From NCBI GenBank assembly GCA_030826005.1, contig JAPJOW010000020.1, positions 1 to 11,620 on the forward strand: DNA of 11,620 nt. The letters run 5' to 3'. The translations under genes and the position numbers were made by a program. This document shows, one piece after another, positions 1 to 6,113 of this stretch. The notes under the pieces were generated by a model. It ran no database searches. It was not told where the DNA came from and saw nothing but the letters and a program-made list of their open reading frames with translations. How positions within the stretch are numbered: the stretch's first letter is position 1; each line of letters begins with the position of its first letter. This DNA comes from Aliterella sp. RAGGC_92. Its GTDB lineage: Bacteria; Cyanobacteriota; Cyanobacteriia; Cyanobacteriales; Chroococcidiopsidaceae.

Positions 1-16
1 ATCGCATTAATGCGAT
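1..16. repeat. Perfect 16-bp palindrome next to HIP1 site
   Basis: ATCGCATTAATGCGAT equals its own reverse complement. It runs into a HIP1 octamer at 12-19, and a second HIP1 octamer lies at 44-51. If the bases before the window are GCG, the palindrome would consist of two HIP1 octamers facing each other around a TTAA centre. No gene is visible in 1-209. The only other item there is the repeat copy near 174-216. Confidence 0.5.
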
Positions 17-173
17 CGCCTATTCCTGTAACTAATACAAAGCGCGATCGCACTTTATCCCAGGAAGTATGTAGATTAAAAACCAAGCTTATTTGCCGCT
101 AGAAGCCCTAGCTGAATTAAGGCACGAGTGAAACGAGGCTGTAAAGGTCAGGTGTGGCGGCTTGTGTTCTGTC

Positions 174-216
174 ATGGTTGATTCGCTAAATGCGATCGCG
201 TTTTTTCTGCTACTCT
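174..216 (+). repeat. HIP1-centred dispersed repeat, copy E
   Basis: This is the most divergent of five copies of a HIP1-centred repeat in this window. It starts with ATGGTT, has AAATGCGATCGC at 188-199, an 8-base variable spacer, and TGCTACT at 208-214. The CTA within TGCTAC (210-212) is the minus-strand TAG stop codon of the 73-aa gene that follows, the same arrangement as copy A at brnA. It was assigned by eye. The left arm is weaker than in the other copies. Confidence 0.5.
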
Positions 217-431
217 CCTTCTTCAAATGTTTTATACTTGCCCCAACCCATGAGATCGTAACGTTTTTGTTGAGCTTCGTTCCACGAGGTTGCTTCAATA
301 ACACAAATCAATTTGGCATCGGGCGCTAGAATAGCCTTGACGCTATTGTTATCAGCAGGGAAGAAGGTTTCTGAACTCTCAGTTGCAGACGACCATAGCT
401 CATATTTATTATTTTCTGTTTCGTTCGTCAT
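210..431 (-). CDS. Conserved small hypothetical protein (73 aa)
   Basis: A short, soluble, acidic protein with no signal peptide or membrane segment. After a polar N-terminus (residues 1-9) it reads YELWSSATESSETFFPADN, then a PDAKLICVIEATSWNEAQQKRYDLMGW core ending in KYKTFEEGE. I recognise this pattern from small uncharacterised proteins common in cyanobacteria and other bacteria, but I know no function for it. The ATG at 431 has a good ribosome binding site (GAGGAAAA about 10 bases upstream), which supports this start. The start overlaps the TGA of the doubtful ORF upstream by 4 bases (ATGA). The stop codon lies inside repeat copy E. It sits downstream of a PIN/RHH toxin-antitoxin pair on the same strand and may be cotranscribed with it. 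Confidence 0.75.
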   Translation of the reverse strand: MTNETENNKYELWSSATESSETFFPADNNSVKAILAPDAKLICVIEATSWNEAQQKRYDLMGWGKYKTFEEGE

Positions 432-655
432 TCTCGATTATTTTCCTCGGTTATTTGGCGATCGCAATCATCTAAAATTTTTTTCATAACACATTCAAAA
501 ACTAGAAGTGTTTGGGCGATCGCACTACACTCGTAACACAAATGGCTTTCGACTTCGGCTGCAAACGAATTGTTAGGTTGTAGGGCTAGACCCGATATTT
601 TGCCATAAATCTGCTGGTACGAATCGAGATAAATGACCCACGTTGGTTGTTGCAA
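428..655 (-). CDS. Doubtful small ORF downstream of the PIN toxin gene
   Basis: This open frame starts at a TTG at 655 and overlaps the last 83 bases of the PIN toxin gene in another frame. Its first 28 or so codons are therefore probably only a shadow of that gene. The remainder, from about 572 down, encodes a Cys-containing stretch (LCYECSAIAQTLLVFECV) and a charged end (DDCDRQITEENNRE). It ends in an ATGA overlap with the next gene, which could mean translational coupling. No convincing start codon exists after 573 until the ATG at about 486, which would give only 19 residues. The frame also runs through the attC-like sequence at 529-578. It may be a remnant of a gene cut off by an insertion, or not a gene at all. 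Confidence 0.22.
   Translation of the reverse strand: MQQPTWVIYLDSYQQIYGKISGLALQPNNSFAAEVESHLCYECSAIAQTLLVFECVMKKILDDCDRQITEENNRE
529..578 (-). other. Degenerate attC-like site after PIN toxin gene
   Basis: Read on the minus strand, the site begins with ACCTAAC (578-572), a perfect fit to the integron R'' consensus RYYYAAC. It continues AATTCGTTTGCAGCCGA, very close to the spacer and L'' box of classical attC sites (AATTCGTTCAAGCCGAC). The other half is weak: AAAGCC stands where L' should be, and GTTACGA stands where GTTRRRY is expected (only partly matched). TAACA and TGTTA at the two ends can pair. The TAA stop codon of the PIN gene lies inside ACCTAAC, which is the usual place for a cassette gene to end. 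A chance half-match cannot be excluded. Confidence 0.38.
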
Positions 656-1037
656 CTACAATATCTGAAGCTCCAAGTGTTACAGCTTGAGCTACCAAAA
701 TCATGTCACCATCAATTGTTTTGTCCCCTGATGTGGGCTGTCCTTGCTGACGCGCTTGCGCCCAAAACATAGCAGCTTGGCGCATTGCAGCCGTTGTAAT
801 CGGTAGATACTCTAGTGACTGTACTAATTTATCCAATCGAGCCAGACCTTTTGTTTTGCCTGCTCTGAGTAACTCGCGTCGGACTTCATAATCAGCAATT
901 TCTGGCACAATTACCCGAATATCAGAGGCGATAAGTCCTTGCAACCATTTGATACAAGCAGTGCTTTGAGCAGATTGTTTCGGATTTGTCACTAGCCCAA
1001 TAAGTCCAGCATCCAGCAGCACTACTCGACTCACCAA
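573..1037 (-). CDS. PIN-domain ribonuclease toxin (VapC-like)
   Basis: A probable toxin of a VapBC-type pair. PIN domains are Mg-dependent endoribonucleases that cut RNA and stop growth when the antitoxin is lost. The acidic residues expected for the active site are visible: D9 in VVLLDAG, E46 (with D49, E51 and E55) in PEIADYEVRREL, D105/D109/D111 in GDKTIDGDMILVAQA, and the polar C-terminal motif ATTNVGHLSRF (129-139). At 154 aa the domain is complete. The frame is open from TTG 1037, but GTG 1034 gives a GTGA overlap with the antitoxin stop and is the likelier start. The gene overlaps and follows a small RHH-like gene, the usual antitoxin-first order. Its TAA lies in an attC-like motif. 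The family call is firm; the RNA target is unknown. Confidence 0.88.
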   Translation of the reverse strand: MVSRVVLLDAGLIGLVTNPKQSAQSTACIKWLQGLIASDIRVIVPEIADYEVRRELLRAGKTKGLARLDKLVQSLEYLPITTAAMRQAAMFWAQARQQGQPTSGDKTIDGDMILVAQAVTLGASDIVVATTNVGHLSRFVPADLWQNIGSSPTT

Positions 1038-1312
1038 GTCACGCTTTTCATTTCAATGGGAAATAATTTGCGATCGCTCAATCGATCCTCATCTAAGGCA
1101 CGAATCAAATATTCTCCTGTTTCTTTCTGTTCTTCTGTATCTTCATCAAGCCAAGATTGAAGTAAATTGATTGCTTCTGCTTGCTTCTCTTCTAGTAAAA
1201 TCTGTTCAGTCAAGAGTTGCAAAGCATAGGACTCAATAGAAATTCCCTGTTGCTCAGATTTCTGCTTTAGGTATAGCTCTAATTCGGGTGTCAAGCTGAG
1301 TGTTAGTGTCAT
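1031..1312 (-). CDS. RHH-like antitoxin partner of the PIN toxin
   Basis: A 93-aa protein whose first 40 residues (TLTLSLTPELELYLKQKSEQQGISIESYALQLLTEQI) look like a ribbon-helix-helix DNA-binding fold: a short strand of alternating hydrophobic residues followed by two helices. The acidic remainder (44-93) probably wraps the toxin. The gene directly precedes and overlaps the PIN gene, so it is inferred to be the antitoxin and autorepressor. A 5-bp inverted repeat TGTTT/AAACA (1320-1324 and 1335-1339) just upstream of the ATG is a weak operator candidate. The assignment to a named antitoxin family (VapB, CopG or DUF-type) is not certain. Confidence 0.8.
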   Translation of the reverse strand: MTLTLSLTPELELYLKQKSEQQGISIESYALQLLTEQILLEEKQAEAINLLQSWLDEDTEEQKETGEYLIRALDEDRLSDRKLFPIEMKSVTW

Positions 1313-1491
1313 AATTGCTTGTTTAAGTCCCTACAAACATTTTAACTCTGCTTTGTGCTTTTCAATAATTTTTAAAAGCGCTATCTCAAGCGATCGTACT
1401 TCCCATTGCAAATTGTTATAACTTATCAGCCAAAAATATCGACCCTTGGCACGATAATGAATTAAAAGCCAAAAACTCGGTTACTTTTACT

Positions 1492-1821
1492 ATGGCTGAA
1501 CCAATCCAAGCAATTACGCTTCCATCACCTCAAGACCCCGTACAAGAGGGCGAATGGCTGCGAAACTCTTTAGAAGGGTGGCTAAATGAAGAATTTTTAC
1601 CAGAACCCGTCAACGAGCAGATAGCAAAACGGGCGGCGCAGATTTTTGTCAGGCAAAGAATGGAAGGGGAAAACGATCTGGGAAGTTTGGTAATTGCGAT
1701 CGTTACGGAGATGCAGGCATTTGACTTTTCTAAGAGCTTTTATGGAGAGTTTGCGATCGCTAATGCTGTTAGCGATTTACTCTTAGATAGTCTGGGTATA
1801 GATAGATGTTGCGGACAATAA
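1492..1821 (+). CDS. Conserved cyanobacterial-type hypothetical protein (109 aa)
   Basis: A soluble acidic protein without signal peptide or transmembrane segment. It has a Pro-rich lead (PIQAITLPSPQDPVQEGEWL), then EGWLNEEFLPEPVNEQIAKRAAQIFVRQRMEG and a helical C-terminal half ending in DSLGIDRCCGQ with a Cys pair at 106-107. I do not recognise a characterised family. Codon use and HIP1 content match its neighbours, so it is probably a resident gene. It is convergent with rpsN and shares a bidirectional terminator with it. The 180 bases upstream separate it divergently from the toxin-antitoxin operon. They contain a GATAAT hexamer near 1453 that could be a -10 box, but I see no clear -35. 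Confidence 0.75.
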   Translation: MAEPIQAITLPSPQDPVQEGEWLRNSLEGWLNEEFLPEPVNEQIAKRAAQIFVRQRMEGENDLGSLVIAIVTEMQAFDFSKSFYGEFAIANAVSDLLLDSLGIDRCCGQ

Positions 1822-1850
1822 AACCCCTCCCTGTTGCAGAAAGGGGTTTT
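1820..1850. terminator. Bidirectional terminator between hypothetical gene and rpsN
   Basis: AAAACCCCT (1820-1828) and AGGGGTTTT (1842-1850) form a perfect 9-bp stem around a 13-base loop. The A- and T-rich stem ends give a U-run on either strand. It lies between two convergent stop codons and overlaps the TAA of the upstream gene by one or two bases, so it is well placed to end both transcripts. Confidence 0.85.
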
Positions 1851-1854
1851 AAAA

Positions 1855-2157
1855 CTACCAGCTAGACTTGACTACCCCTGGTAATAAGCCTTGGTGCGCC
1901 CACTCGCGGAAAACGTTACGAGATAGACCAAAATCGCTGTAAACACCTCTAGAACGACCTGTAACCCAACAACGGTTACGTTGACGAGTGCGAGAACTAT
2001 CGCGGGGTAACTGCTGAATTTGTCTGTGGATAGTTAGCTTTTCCCGTTGATTGGTAGCATTTTGGAACTGTTCTATTAATGCTTGACGCTTCTCGGAATA
2101 CTTTTCTACGGTTCTGGTGCGCTTTTTTTCGCGCTCGATCATGTTCTTTTTAGCCAT
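1855..2157 (-). CDS. rpsN: 30S ribosomal protein S14
   Basis: Small-subunit protein that binds 16S rRNA in the head of the 30S subunit. The 100-aa product begins MAKKNMIEREKKR and ends with the conserved RNRCWVTGRSRGVYSDFGLSRNVFREWAHQGLLPGVVKSSW block (60-100). The C-x2-C pairs of the zinc-binding short form are absent (only C63 is present), so it is the long zinc-independent type usual in cyanobacteria and chloroplasts. It stands alone rather than in a ribosomal-protein operon, is divergent from map and ends at a shared terminator. A TACAAT hexamer on the minus strand about 40 bases upstream of the ATG may be its -10 box. The length is normal for the family. Confidence 0.97.
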   Translation of the reverse strand: MAKKNMIEREKKRTRTVEKYSEKRQALIEQFQNATNQREKLTIHRQIQQLPRDSSRTRQRNRCWVTGRSRGVYSDFGLSRNVFREWAHQGLLPGVVKSSW

Positions 2158-2283
2158 ACAGCCTACAATTATTTTTTCGCTTCAAACCTATCATTGTACA
2201 TCTTATCCAATTCGATAAAATTTCCGTACCTAGACTAGCATCGAAAAGTTAGCATTTAGTTAGGAATACAGGAAATTAATTGC

Positions 2284-3063
2284 ATGGGTAGCGAATCAAT
2301 CGTTCTTTTATCTCAGCGAGAAATCGAAAAAATGCGCCGCGCTGGACAACTAGCGGCAGAACTATTAGATTACTTAGAGCCAATGGTAAAGCCAGGAGTA
2401 AGCACTTTACAACTCAACGATGCGGCGGAAAAGTGGACGCGATCGCACAACGCTAAAAGCGCACCCCTTGGTTATCACGGCTTTCCTAAATCTATATGTA
2501 CCAGCGTTAACGAGGTTATTTGTCACGGTATCCCCAATGCCAAACAAATCCTCGCTGATGGCGACATTATTAATATAGATGTAACCCCAATTTTGGATGG
2601 TTATTATGGTGATACTTCTAAAACATTTTTTGTTGGTACGCCTTCCCCTACAGCAAAAAAGCTTGTGGAAGTAACTAAAGAGTGTCTGCGGCGGGGAATT
2701 ATGGAAGTAAAGCCCGATGCGCGGATTGGAGATATTGGCGCGGCGATTCAAGAGTATGCTGAAGCTGAAGGTTTTTCGGTGGTGCGCGAATTTGTCGGAC
2801 ATGGGATTAGTAATATTTTTCATACTGCGCCGCAAGTTCCTCATTACGGTACGAGAGGAAAAGGCAAAAAGTTAAGGGCGGGAATGGTGTTTACTATTGA
2901 ACCGATGATTAATGAAGGGACTTGGGAATCGGAGGTACAAAGCGATAAATGGACGGCGCTGACACGCGATCGCAAATTATCCGCACAGTTCGAGCATACA
3001 ATCGCTGTAACTGATAATGGTGTGGAAGTTCTGACTTTGCGCCCTGGGGAAACTTATTTATAA
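2284..3063 (+). CDS. map: Type I methionine aminopeptidase
   Basis: Removes the initiator methionine from nascent proteins when the second residue is small. The 259-aa product has the pita-bread metallopeptidase fold with all five metal ligands visible: D99 (INIDV), D110 (YYGDTSKTF), H173 (VGHGI), E206 (TIEPM) and E237 (QFEHT). The substrate-contacting H81 is in CHGIPN. No N-terminal zinc-finger extension is present, so it is the short bacterial type. The ATG at 2284 follows an AGGAAA about 10 bases upstream. It lies opposite rpsN, so translation and N-terminal processing genes sit back to back. Cyanobacteria often carry more than one map gene, so this need not be the only copy. Confidence 0.96.
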   Translation: MGSESIVLLSQREIEKMRRAGQLAAELLDYLEPMVKPGVSTLQLNDAAEKWTRSHNAKSAPLGYHGFPKSICTSVNEVICHGIPNAKQILADGDIINIDVTPILDGYYGDTSKTFFVGTPSPTAKKLVEVTKECLRRGIMEVKPDARIGDIGAAIQEYAEAEGFSVVREFVGHGISNIFHTAPQVPHYGTRGKGKKLRAGMVFTIEPMINEGTWESEVQSDKWTALTRDRKLSAQFEHTIAVTDNGVEVLTLRPGETYL

Positions 3064-3121
3064 CTTAAGCTATCAAAAGTTCTCATTTAATCAATACTCC
3101 TAAGCTCACCGAAGATTTGCA

Positions 3122-3463
3122 ATGGTTGTAACTATCATCATTATTAATGTTTCGATCGCGTTGATACTACTTTATATAGCTAGGCGAATATGGTTGCTTA
3201 GGCAAAAGCTCCAGCGTATAAATAATAAGTTAATTGCTGTCAATCGCAGCGCCGGGGCTGCCTTAGCTGGAACACCTAACGCTATTTATCAAGGGCAAAT
3301 GGGTATTTATCAGTTAAAACAAAGAAACGAACCATTGCAAATTCAAATTCAACGAGTAAGACAAGTTTTGTCGCTGTTAAGTATTGGACAACAAGCATGG
3401 CAGCGTTTTTATTTTCCAAATACAGCTTTTTTAGGACGACAATCGCCAAGATTTAGAAAATAG
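3122..3463 (+). CDS. Small single-pass membrane protein, hypothetical (113 aa)
   Basis: Residues 3-21 (VTIIIINVSIALILLYIAR) form one transmembrane segment at the N-terminus, followed by Arg/Lys residues (RRIWLLRQKLQR) that should keep the rest in the cytoplasm. The remainder is a basic helical region rich in Gln (IYQGQMGIYQLKQRNEPLQIQIQRVRQVLSLL) that may form a coiled coil, ending in a basic tail (GRQSPRFRK). I do not recognise a characterised family. It lies upstream of two other anchored coiled-coil-type proteins on the same strand, separated by about 105 bases that contain a HIP1 octamer at about 3512. A role in membrane or envelope organisation is possible from context only. Confidence 0.75.
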   Translation: MVVTIIIINVSIALILLYIARRIWLLRQKLQRINNKLIAVNRSAGAALAGTPNAIYQGQMGIYQLKQRNEPLQIQIQRVRQVLSLLSIGQQAWQRFYFPNTAFLGRQSPRFRK

Positions 3464-3568
3464 TTCGTGGAAATAGTGGAGCTACAGTATCCTAATGACT
3501 GAATGCTAAAGCGCGATCGCACATTACTAGAAAAAATCAGCCTAAAATGGGTGTAAGGAGAAAGGGAA

Positions 3569-3907
3569 ATGTCTAACAACCGTTCGGGAACATTTATTGG
3601 CGGCGTATTGCTAGGTGCGGCAGTAGGAACTATTACGGGCTTACTGATGGCTCCGCGCACTGGTAAGGAAACTCGTCAATTTTTGAAAAAGTCTGCCGAT
3701 GCGTTGCCAGAATTAGCCGAAGATTTATCAACCAGCGTCCAAATGCAAGCTGATCGCCTTTCTGAATCTGCGTTGCGTAATTGGGATGGCACTTTAGAGC
3801 GGCTGCGTGAGGCAATTTCGGCGGGTGTAGAAGCCAGCCAAAGAGAAAGTCAAATAATGAACCGCAACGAAGTTACGCCCGAACCACCTATGCTAGATCG
3901 CCTGTAG
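3569..3907 (+). CDS. YtxH-domain protein
   Basis: The N-terminus (NNRSGTFIGGVLLGAAVGTITGLLMAPRTGKETRQFLKK) is the YtxH pattern: a Gly/Ala-rich hydrophobic helix, then LLxAPxxGxETR and amphipathic helices. Residues 9-27 can insert in the membrane. Residues 40-100 are helical and acidic/basic, like the tails of YtxH and apolipophorin-type proteins. YtxH family members are poorly characterised and often linked to stress. A strong ribosome binding site (AAGGAGAAAG) about 6 bases upstream fixes the ATG at 3569. The next gene starts 14 bases after its stop, so the two are probably one operon. Confidence 0.88.
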   Translation: MSNNRSGTFIGGVLLGAAVGTITGLLMAPRTGKETRQFLKKSADALPELAEDLSTSVQMQADRLSESALRNWDGTLERLREAISAGVEASQRESQIMNRNEVTPEPPMLDRL

Positions 3908-3921
3908 TTAATTAAAACACT

Positions 3922-4431
3922 GTGATTGACCCGATATTTTGGCTTGGATTGTCCATTTTATTAGTTGCTGTCAGTCTTACGGCGGTGTTGGTGACGGCAA
4001 TTCCGGCATTGCAAGAAGTGGCGCGGGCGGCTCGCAGTGCCGAAAAATTATTTGATACGTTAAGGCGCGACTTGCCCCCAACTTTAGAAGCAATTAGACT
4101 TACAGGTTTAGAAATTAGCGAATTAACCGATGATGTTAGCGATGGCGTAAAAAGCGCCAGCCAAGTTGTTAAGCAAGTAGATCGCAGTATTGACGGGGCT
4201 AAAAAGCAAGCGCAAAAAGTTGAAGTTAGTACCCGGAGCGTGTTTGCGGGAGTGACTACCGCTTGGAAAACTTTTAATCGCCGCCCTAGTCGGCTTTCAC
4301 CCAGTCAACGGGATTTACTGACAAGTAGCGATCGCCTTGAATATGTCGAAGAAGATGAATTAGACAATGTAGAGATAGTTAACAATACTCGTCCCCCAGC
4401 CCCAATATTGAACGATCCAGAAGATGAGTAG
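3922..4431 (+). CDS. DUF948-like membrane-anchored coiled-coil protein
   Basis: A 169-aa protein starting at GTG. Residues 5-27 (FWLGLSILLVAVSLTAVLVTAIP) are a transmembrane helix. Residues 30-110 form a long helical region (LQEVARAARSAEKLFDTLRRDLPPTLEAIRLTGLEISELTDDV...VDRSIDGAKKQAQKVEVSTRSVF) that matches the layout of DUF948 proteins, which usually follow or accompany YtxH genes. The tail (120-169) is Pro- and acid-rich and probably disordered. It begins 14 bases after the YtxH gene, supporting a shared transcript and a shared, unknown membrane function. The family assignment rests on layout and context rather than on catalytic motifs. The GTG start is favoured because it gives the complete membrane anchor. 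Confidence 0.82.
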   Translation: MIDPIFWLGLSILLVAVSLTAVLVTAIPALQEVARAARSAEKLFDTLRRDLPPTLEAIRLTGLEISELTDDVSDGVKSASQVVKQVDRSIDGAKKQAQKVEVSTRSVFAGVTTAWKTFNRRPSRLSPSQRDLLTSSDRLEYVEEDELDNVEIVNNTRPPAPILNDPEDE

Positions 4432-4481
4432 TTGCCGATAATCTGTGATGAGTGCTTGTATCTTAAAGGAAAATTGCTTTT

Positions 4482-5087
4482 ATGCTGCTAGACGACAATA
4501 AAACGGCTAAAAACAGGCTAAAAAATAATTACAATGGCGTTTTTGCCTTAATTATTCTCAATTTAGTTATTTTTATTGCTGATAAGGGTTTAAGAATTGG
4601 CTTTATTCAAAATTTATACTTAAACTTTAACTCTCCCGCCTGGTATCAATTTTTTACAGCAATGTTTTGTCATGCTAACTGGGCGCACATTTCAGGAAAC
4701 TTATTTTTCCTCTACATCTTTGGCAAATTAGTTGAGGAAGAAGAAGGAGTTATTGGCATTGTCAGTTCTTATTTAATCTGCGGCTTGGGTGCAAGCGTCA
4801 TGAGCTTTCTGTTTCATGGCAGCAGTGCGGGTTACTCTTTGGGAGCATCGGGGGCAGTTTTTGGCTTATTTGTGGTGAGTGTTTTAATCAAATTAAGCTG
4901 GCACTGGCGCAGAGTATTAGAAGTTATTATTCTCGGTCAATTTGTAGTCGAGCGGATATTATTTGAATTTCGCCAAACGGGAATTTCTGACGGTGTAGAT
5001 CATGTAGCTCATATTGGCGGGGCTTTGGTGGGCGTAGCTTTGATTATGGTGTTGATGCGCCTCGAACCCGTGAAAAAACTGCACTGA
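4482..5087 (+). CDS. Rhomboid-family intramembrane serine protease
   Basis: A 201-aa polytopic membrane protein. Rhomboids cleave transmembrane helices of substrates inside the bilayer with a Ser-His dyad. Visible motifs are HANWAHISGNLFFLYIFG (64-81, the conserved His and Asn of TM2), the GASGAVFG box with catalytic S123, and HVAHIGGALVG with H177. About six hydrophobic segments are present (about 19-34, 56-81, 91-111, 118-137, 146-158, 176-192). The N-terminal 18 residues are polar and Lys/Asn-rich, so the N-terminus is probably cytoplasmic. The protein is compact, as in prokaryotic six-TM rhomboids. An AAAGGAAAA lies upstream of the ATG. The substrate is unknown. It is probably transcribed on its own or with the upstream pair (50-base gap). 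Confidence 0.93.
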   Translation: MLLDDNKTAKNRLKNNYNGVFALIILNLVIFIADKGLRIGFIQNLYLNFNSPAWYQFFTAMFCHANWAHISGNLFFLYIFGKLVEEEEGVIGIVSSYLICGLGASVMSFLFHGSSAGYSLGASGAVFGLFVVSVLIKLSWHWRRVLEVIILGQFVVERILFEFRQTGISDGVDHVAHIGGALVGVALIMVLMRLEPVKKLH

Positions 5088-5171
5088 GTTTGCTTTGTAA
5101 AGTTTTGCCAAGGATACCTATATTAGAGTAAAGTAAACAAATGTAAAGAAATATTAGTTTTCAATACTGGA

Positions 5172-5189
5172 AACTATTTACAAATAGTT
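5172..5189. promoter_or_regulatory. Perfect 8-bp inverted repeat upstream of TPM gene
   Basis: AACTATTT and AAATAGTT are perfect inverted arms separated by only AC. The centre lies about 38 bases before the ATG at 5219. An imperfect second repeat, AGTTTTC/GGAAACT, overlaps it just upstream. The short spacing suits a dimeric repressor or activator site better than an RNA hairpin. No regulator can be named. Confidence 0.4.
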
Positions 5190-5218
5190 CAAATTAGAAA
5201 TACTTAATAGAATTGCTC

Positions 5219-6025
5219 ATGCAGCGTTTTTCTTGGCAACGAATAATCGTATATTTTTGTGCAATATTTTTAGCAGGGGCAGTATGGACTAACGTTACAC
5301 CTACGGCATTAGCGTTTAATAATCCCGATTTACTCCCCGCCACACAAACCCCAATTATTGACTTAGCAAAGTCCCTAACTAGCGTTCAAGAAGACAAGTT
5401 AGCCGCAGAATTAGATGCTTTTCAAGCAGAAACAGGCTGGAAACTGCGGGTTTTGACGCAATACGATCGCACTCCGGGAACGGCTGTAAAAAGTTTCTGG
5501 GGTTTAGACGAAAAAAGTATTTTGCTTGTCGCCGATTCACGCGGCGGAAATATTCTTAATTTTAGTATTGGCGATGCGGTTTACGATTTACTCCCCCGTA
5601 CTTTTTGGATAGAATTGCAAACGCGCTTTGGTAACTTATATTTTGTGCGGGAAGAAGGCGAAGATCAAGCAATTATTCAAGCACTTGGTTCTATTGAAGG
5701 ATGTTTGCGTCAAGGTGGTTGCCGAGTTGTACCAGGTTTACCGCGAGAACAGTGGATTTTGACGTTGATTACTTCGGTACTAGGTGGGATAATTTGTGGA
5801 TTTGCCGGACAATCGCGCACTAAAGGGCAAGTTTTTTCTTGGCAATGGGCGTTAATTTTCTCGCCATTATGGGGAATTTTATTTCTCGCCTTTGGGATTG
5901 CACCCGTAATTACCCGTACTTCCGAATGGTTGCCATTAGTTAGAAATATCTCTGGCTTTTTAATCGGGGTGTTGGTGGCTTTCTTATCACCGATTTTCAG
6001 CCGCCCTTCTACTTCAGAGAGTTAA
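5219..6025 (+). CDS. TPM-domain membrane protein (TLP18.3/Psb32-like)
   Basis: A 268-aa secreted or lumen-facing protein. Residues 1-32 look like a signal peptide (basic QRFSWQR, hydrophobic core, TALA-F cleavage site). Residues 45-165 form a TPM domain (TPIIDLAKSLTSVQEDKLAAELDAFQAETGWKLRVLTQYD, then SILLVADSRGGNILNFSIGDAVYDLL). In plants and cyanobacteria such domains (TLP18.3/Psb32 group) act on the lumenal side in photosystem II repair, and some have weak phosphatase activity. C162 and C168 could form a disulfide. Three hydrophobic segments near 180-195, 208-230 and 244-260 anchor the C-terminus. A TTG at 5213 extends the frame by only two codons; ATG 5219 is the better start. The subfamily function is inferred, and general TPM proteins are diverse. 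Confidence 0.87.
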   Translation: MQRFSWQRIIVYFCAIFLAGAVWTNVTPTALAFNNPDLLPATQTPIIDLAKSLTSVQEDKLAAELDAFQAETGWKLRVLTQYDRTPGTAVKSFWGLDEKSILLVADSRGGNILNFSIGDAVYDLLPRTFWIELQTRFGNLYFVREEGEDQAIIQALGSIEGCLRQGGCRVVPGLPREQWILTLITSVLGGIICGFAGQSRTKGQVFSWQWALIFSPLWGILFLAFGIAPVITRTSEWLPLVRNISGFLIGVLVAFLSPIFSRPSTSES

Positions 6026-6061
6026 GGCAAACATTACAATAAAAAAGAGTATTGCTCAACA

Positions 6062-6086
6062 AAGACATACCGAATTGGTGTGTCTT
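6062..6086 (+). terminator. Stem-loop between TPM gene and mutL
   Basis: AAGACATACC (6062-6071) and GGTGTGTCTT (6077-6086) form a 10-bp stem with one G-T pair and a GAATT loop. It is followed by CTGTGTTTAT, a weak U-tract, and lies 37 bases after the TPM stop codon. It is probably the TPM terminator, or an attenuating hairpin just ahead of mutL, whose ATG is at 6114. Confidence 0.6.
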
Positions 6087-6113
6087 CTGTGTTTATAGGC
6101 AAATCTGGATAAA

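Noticed and set aside
66..136. Plus-strand fragment ending in AYLPLEALAELRHE before a TGA, possibly the remnant of a regulator
   Set aside because: It is only about 18 codons after an in-frame stop, too short to assign to a family; kept only as a note.
89..304. 71-aa minus-strand reading frame overlapping the end of the 73-aa gene
   Set aside because: It overlaps a better-supported gene in another frame, has no ribosome binding site and its composition does not look like a natural soluble protein.
2407..2844. 145-aa minus-strand frame inside map
   Set aside because: Shadow of the methionine aminopeptidase gene, whose metal ligands are all intact on the other strand.
3482..3540. Sixth copy of the HIP1-centred repeat near 3512
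   Set aside because: It has HIP1 and a nearby TTACTAG but lacks the ATGGTTT arm and the TGCTAC end, so similarity is not above what two HIP1 sites would share.
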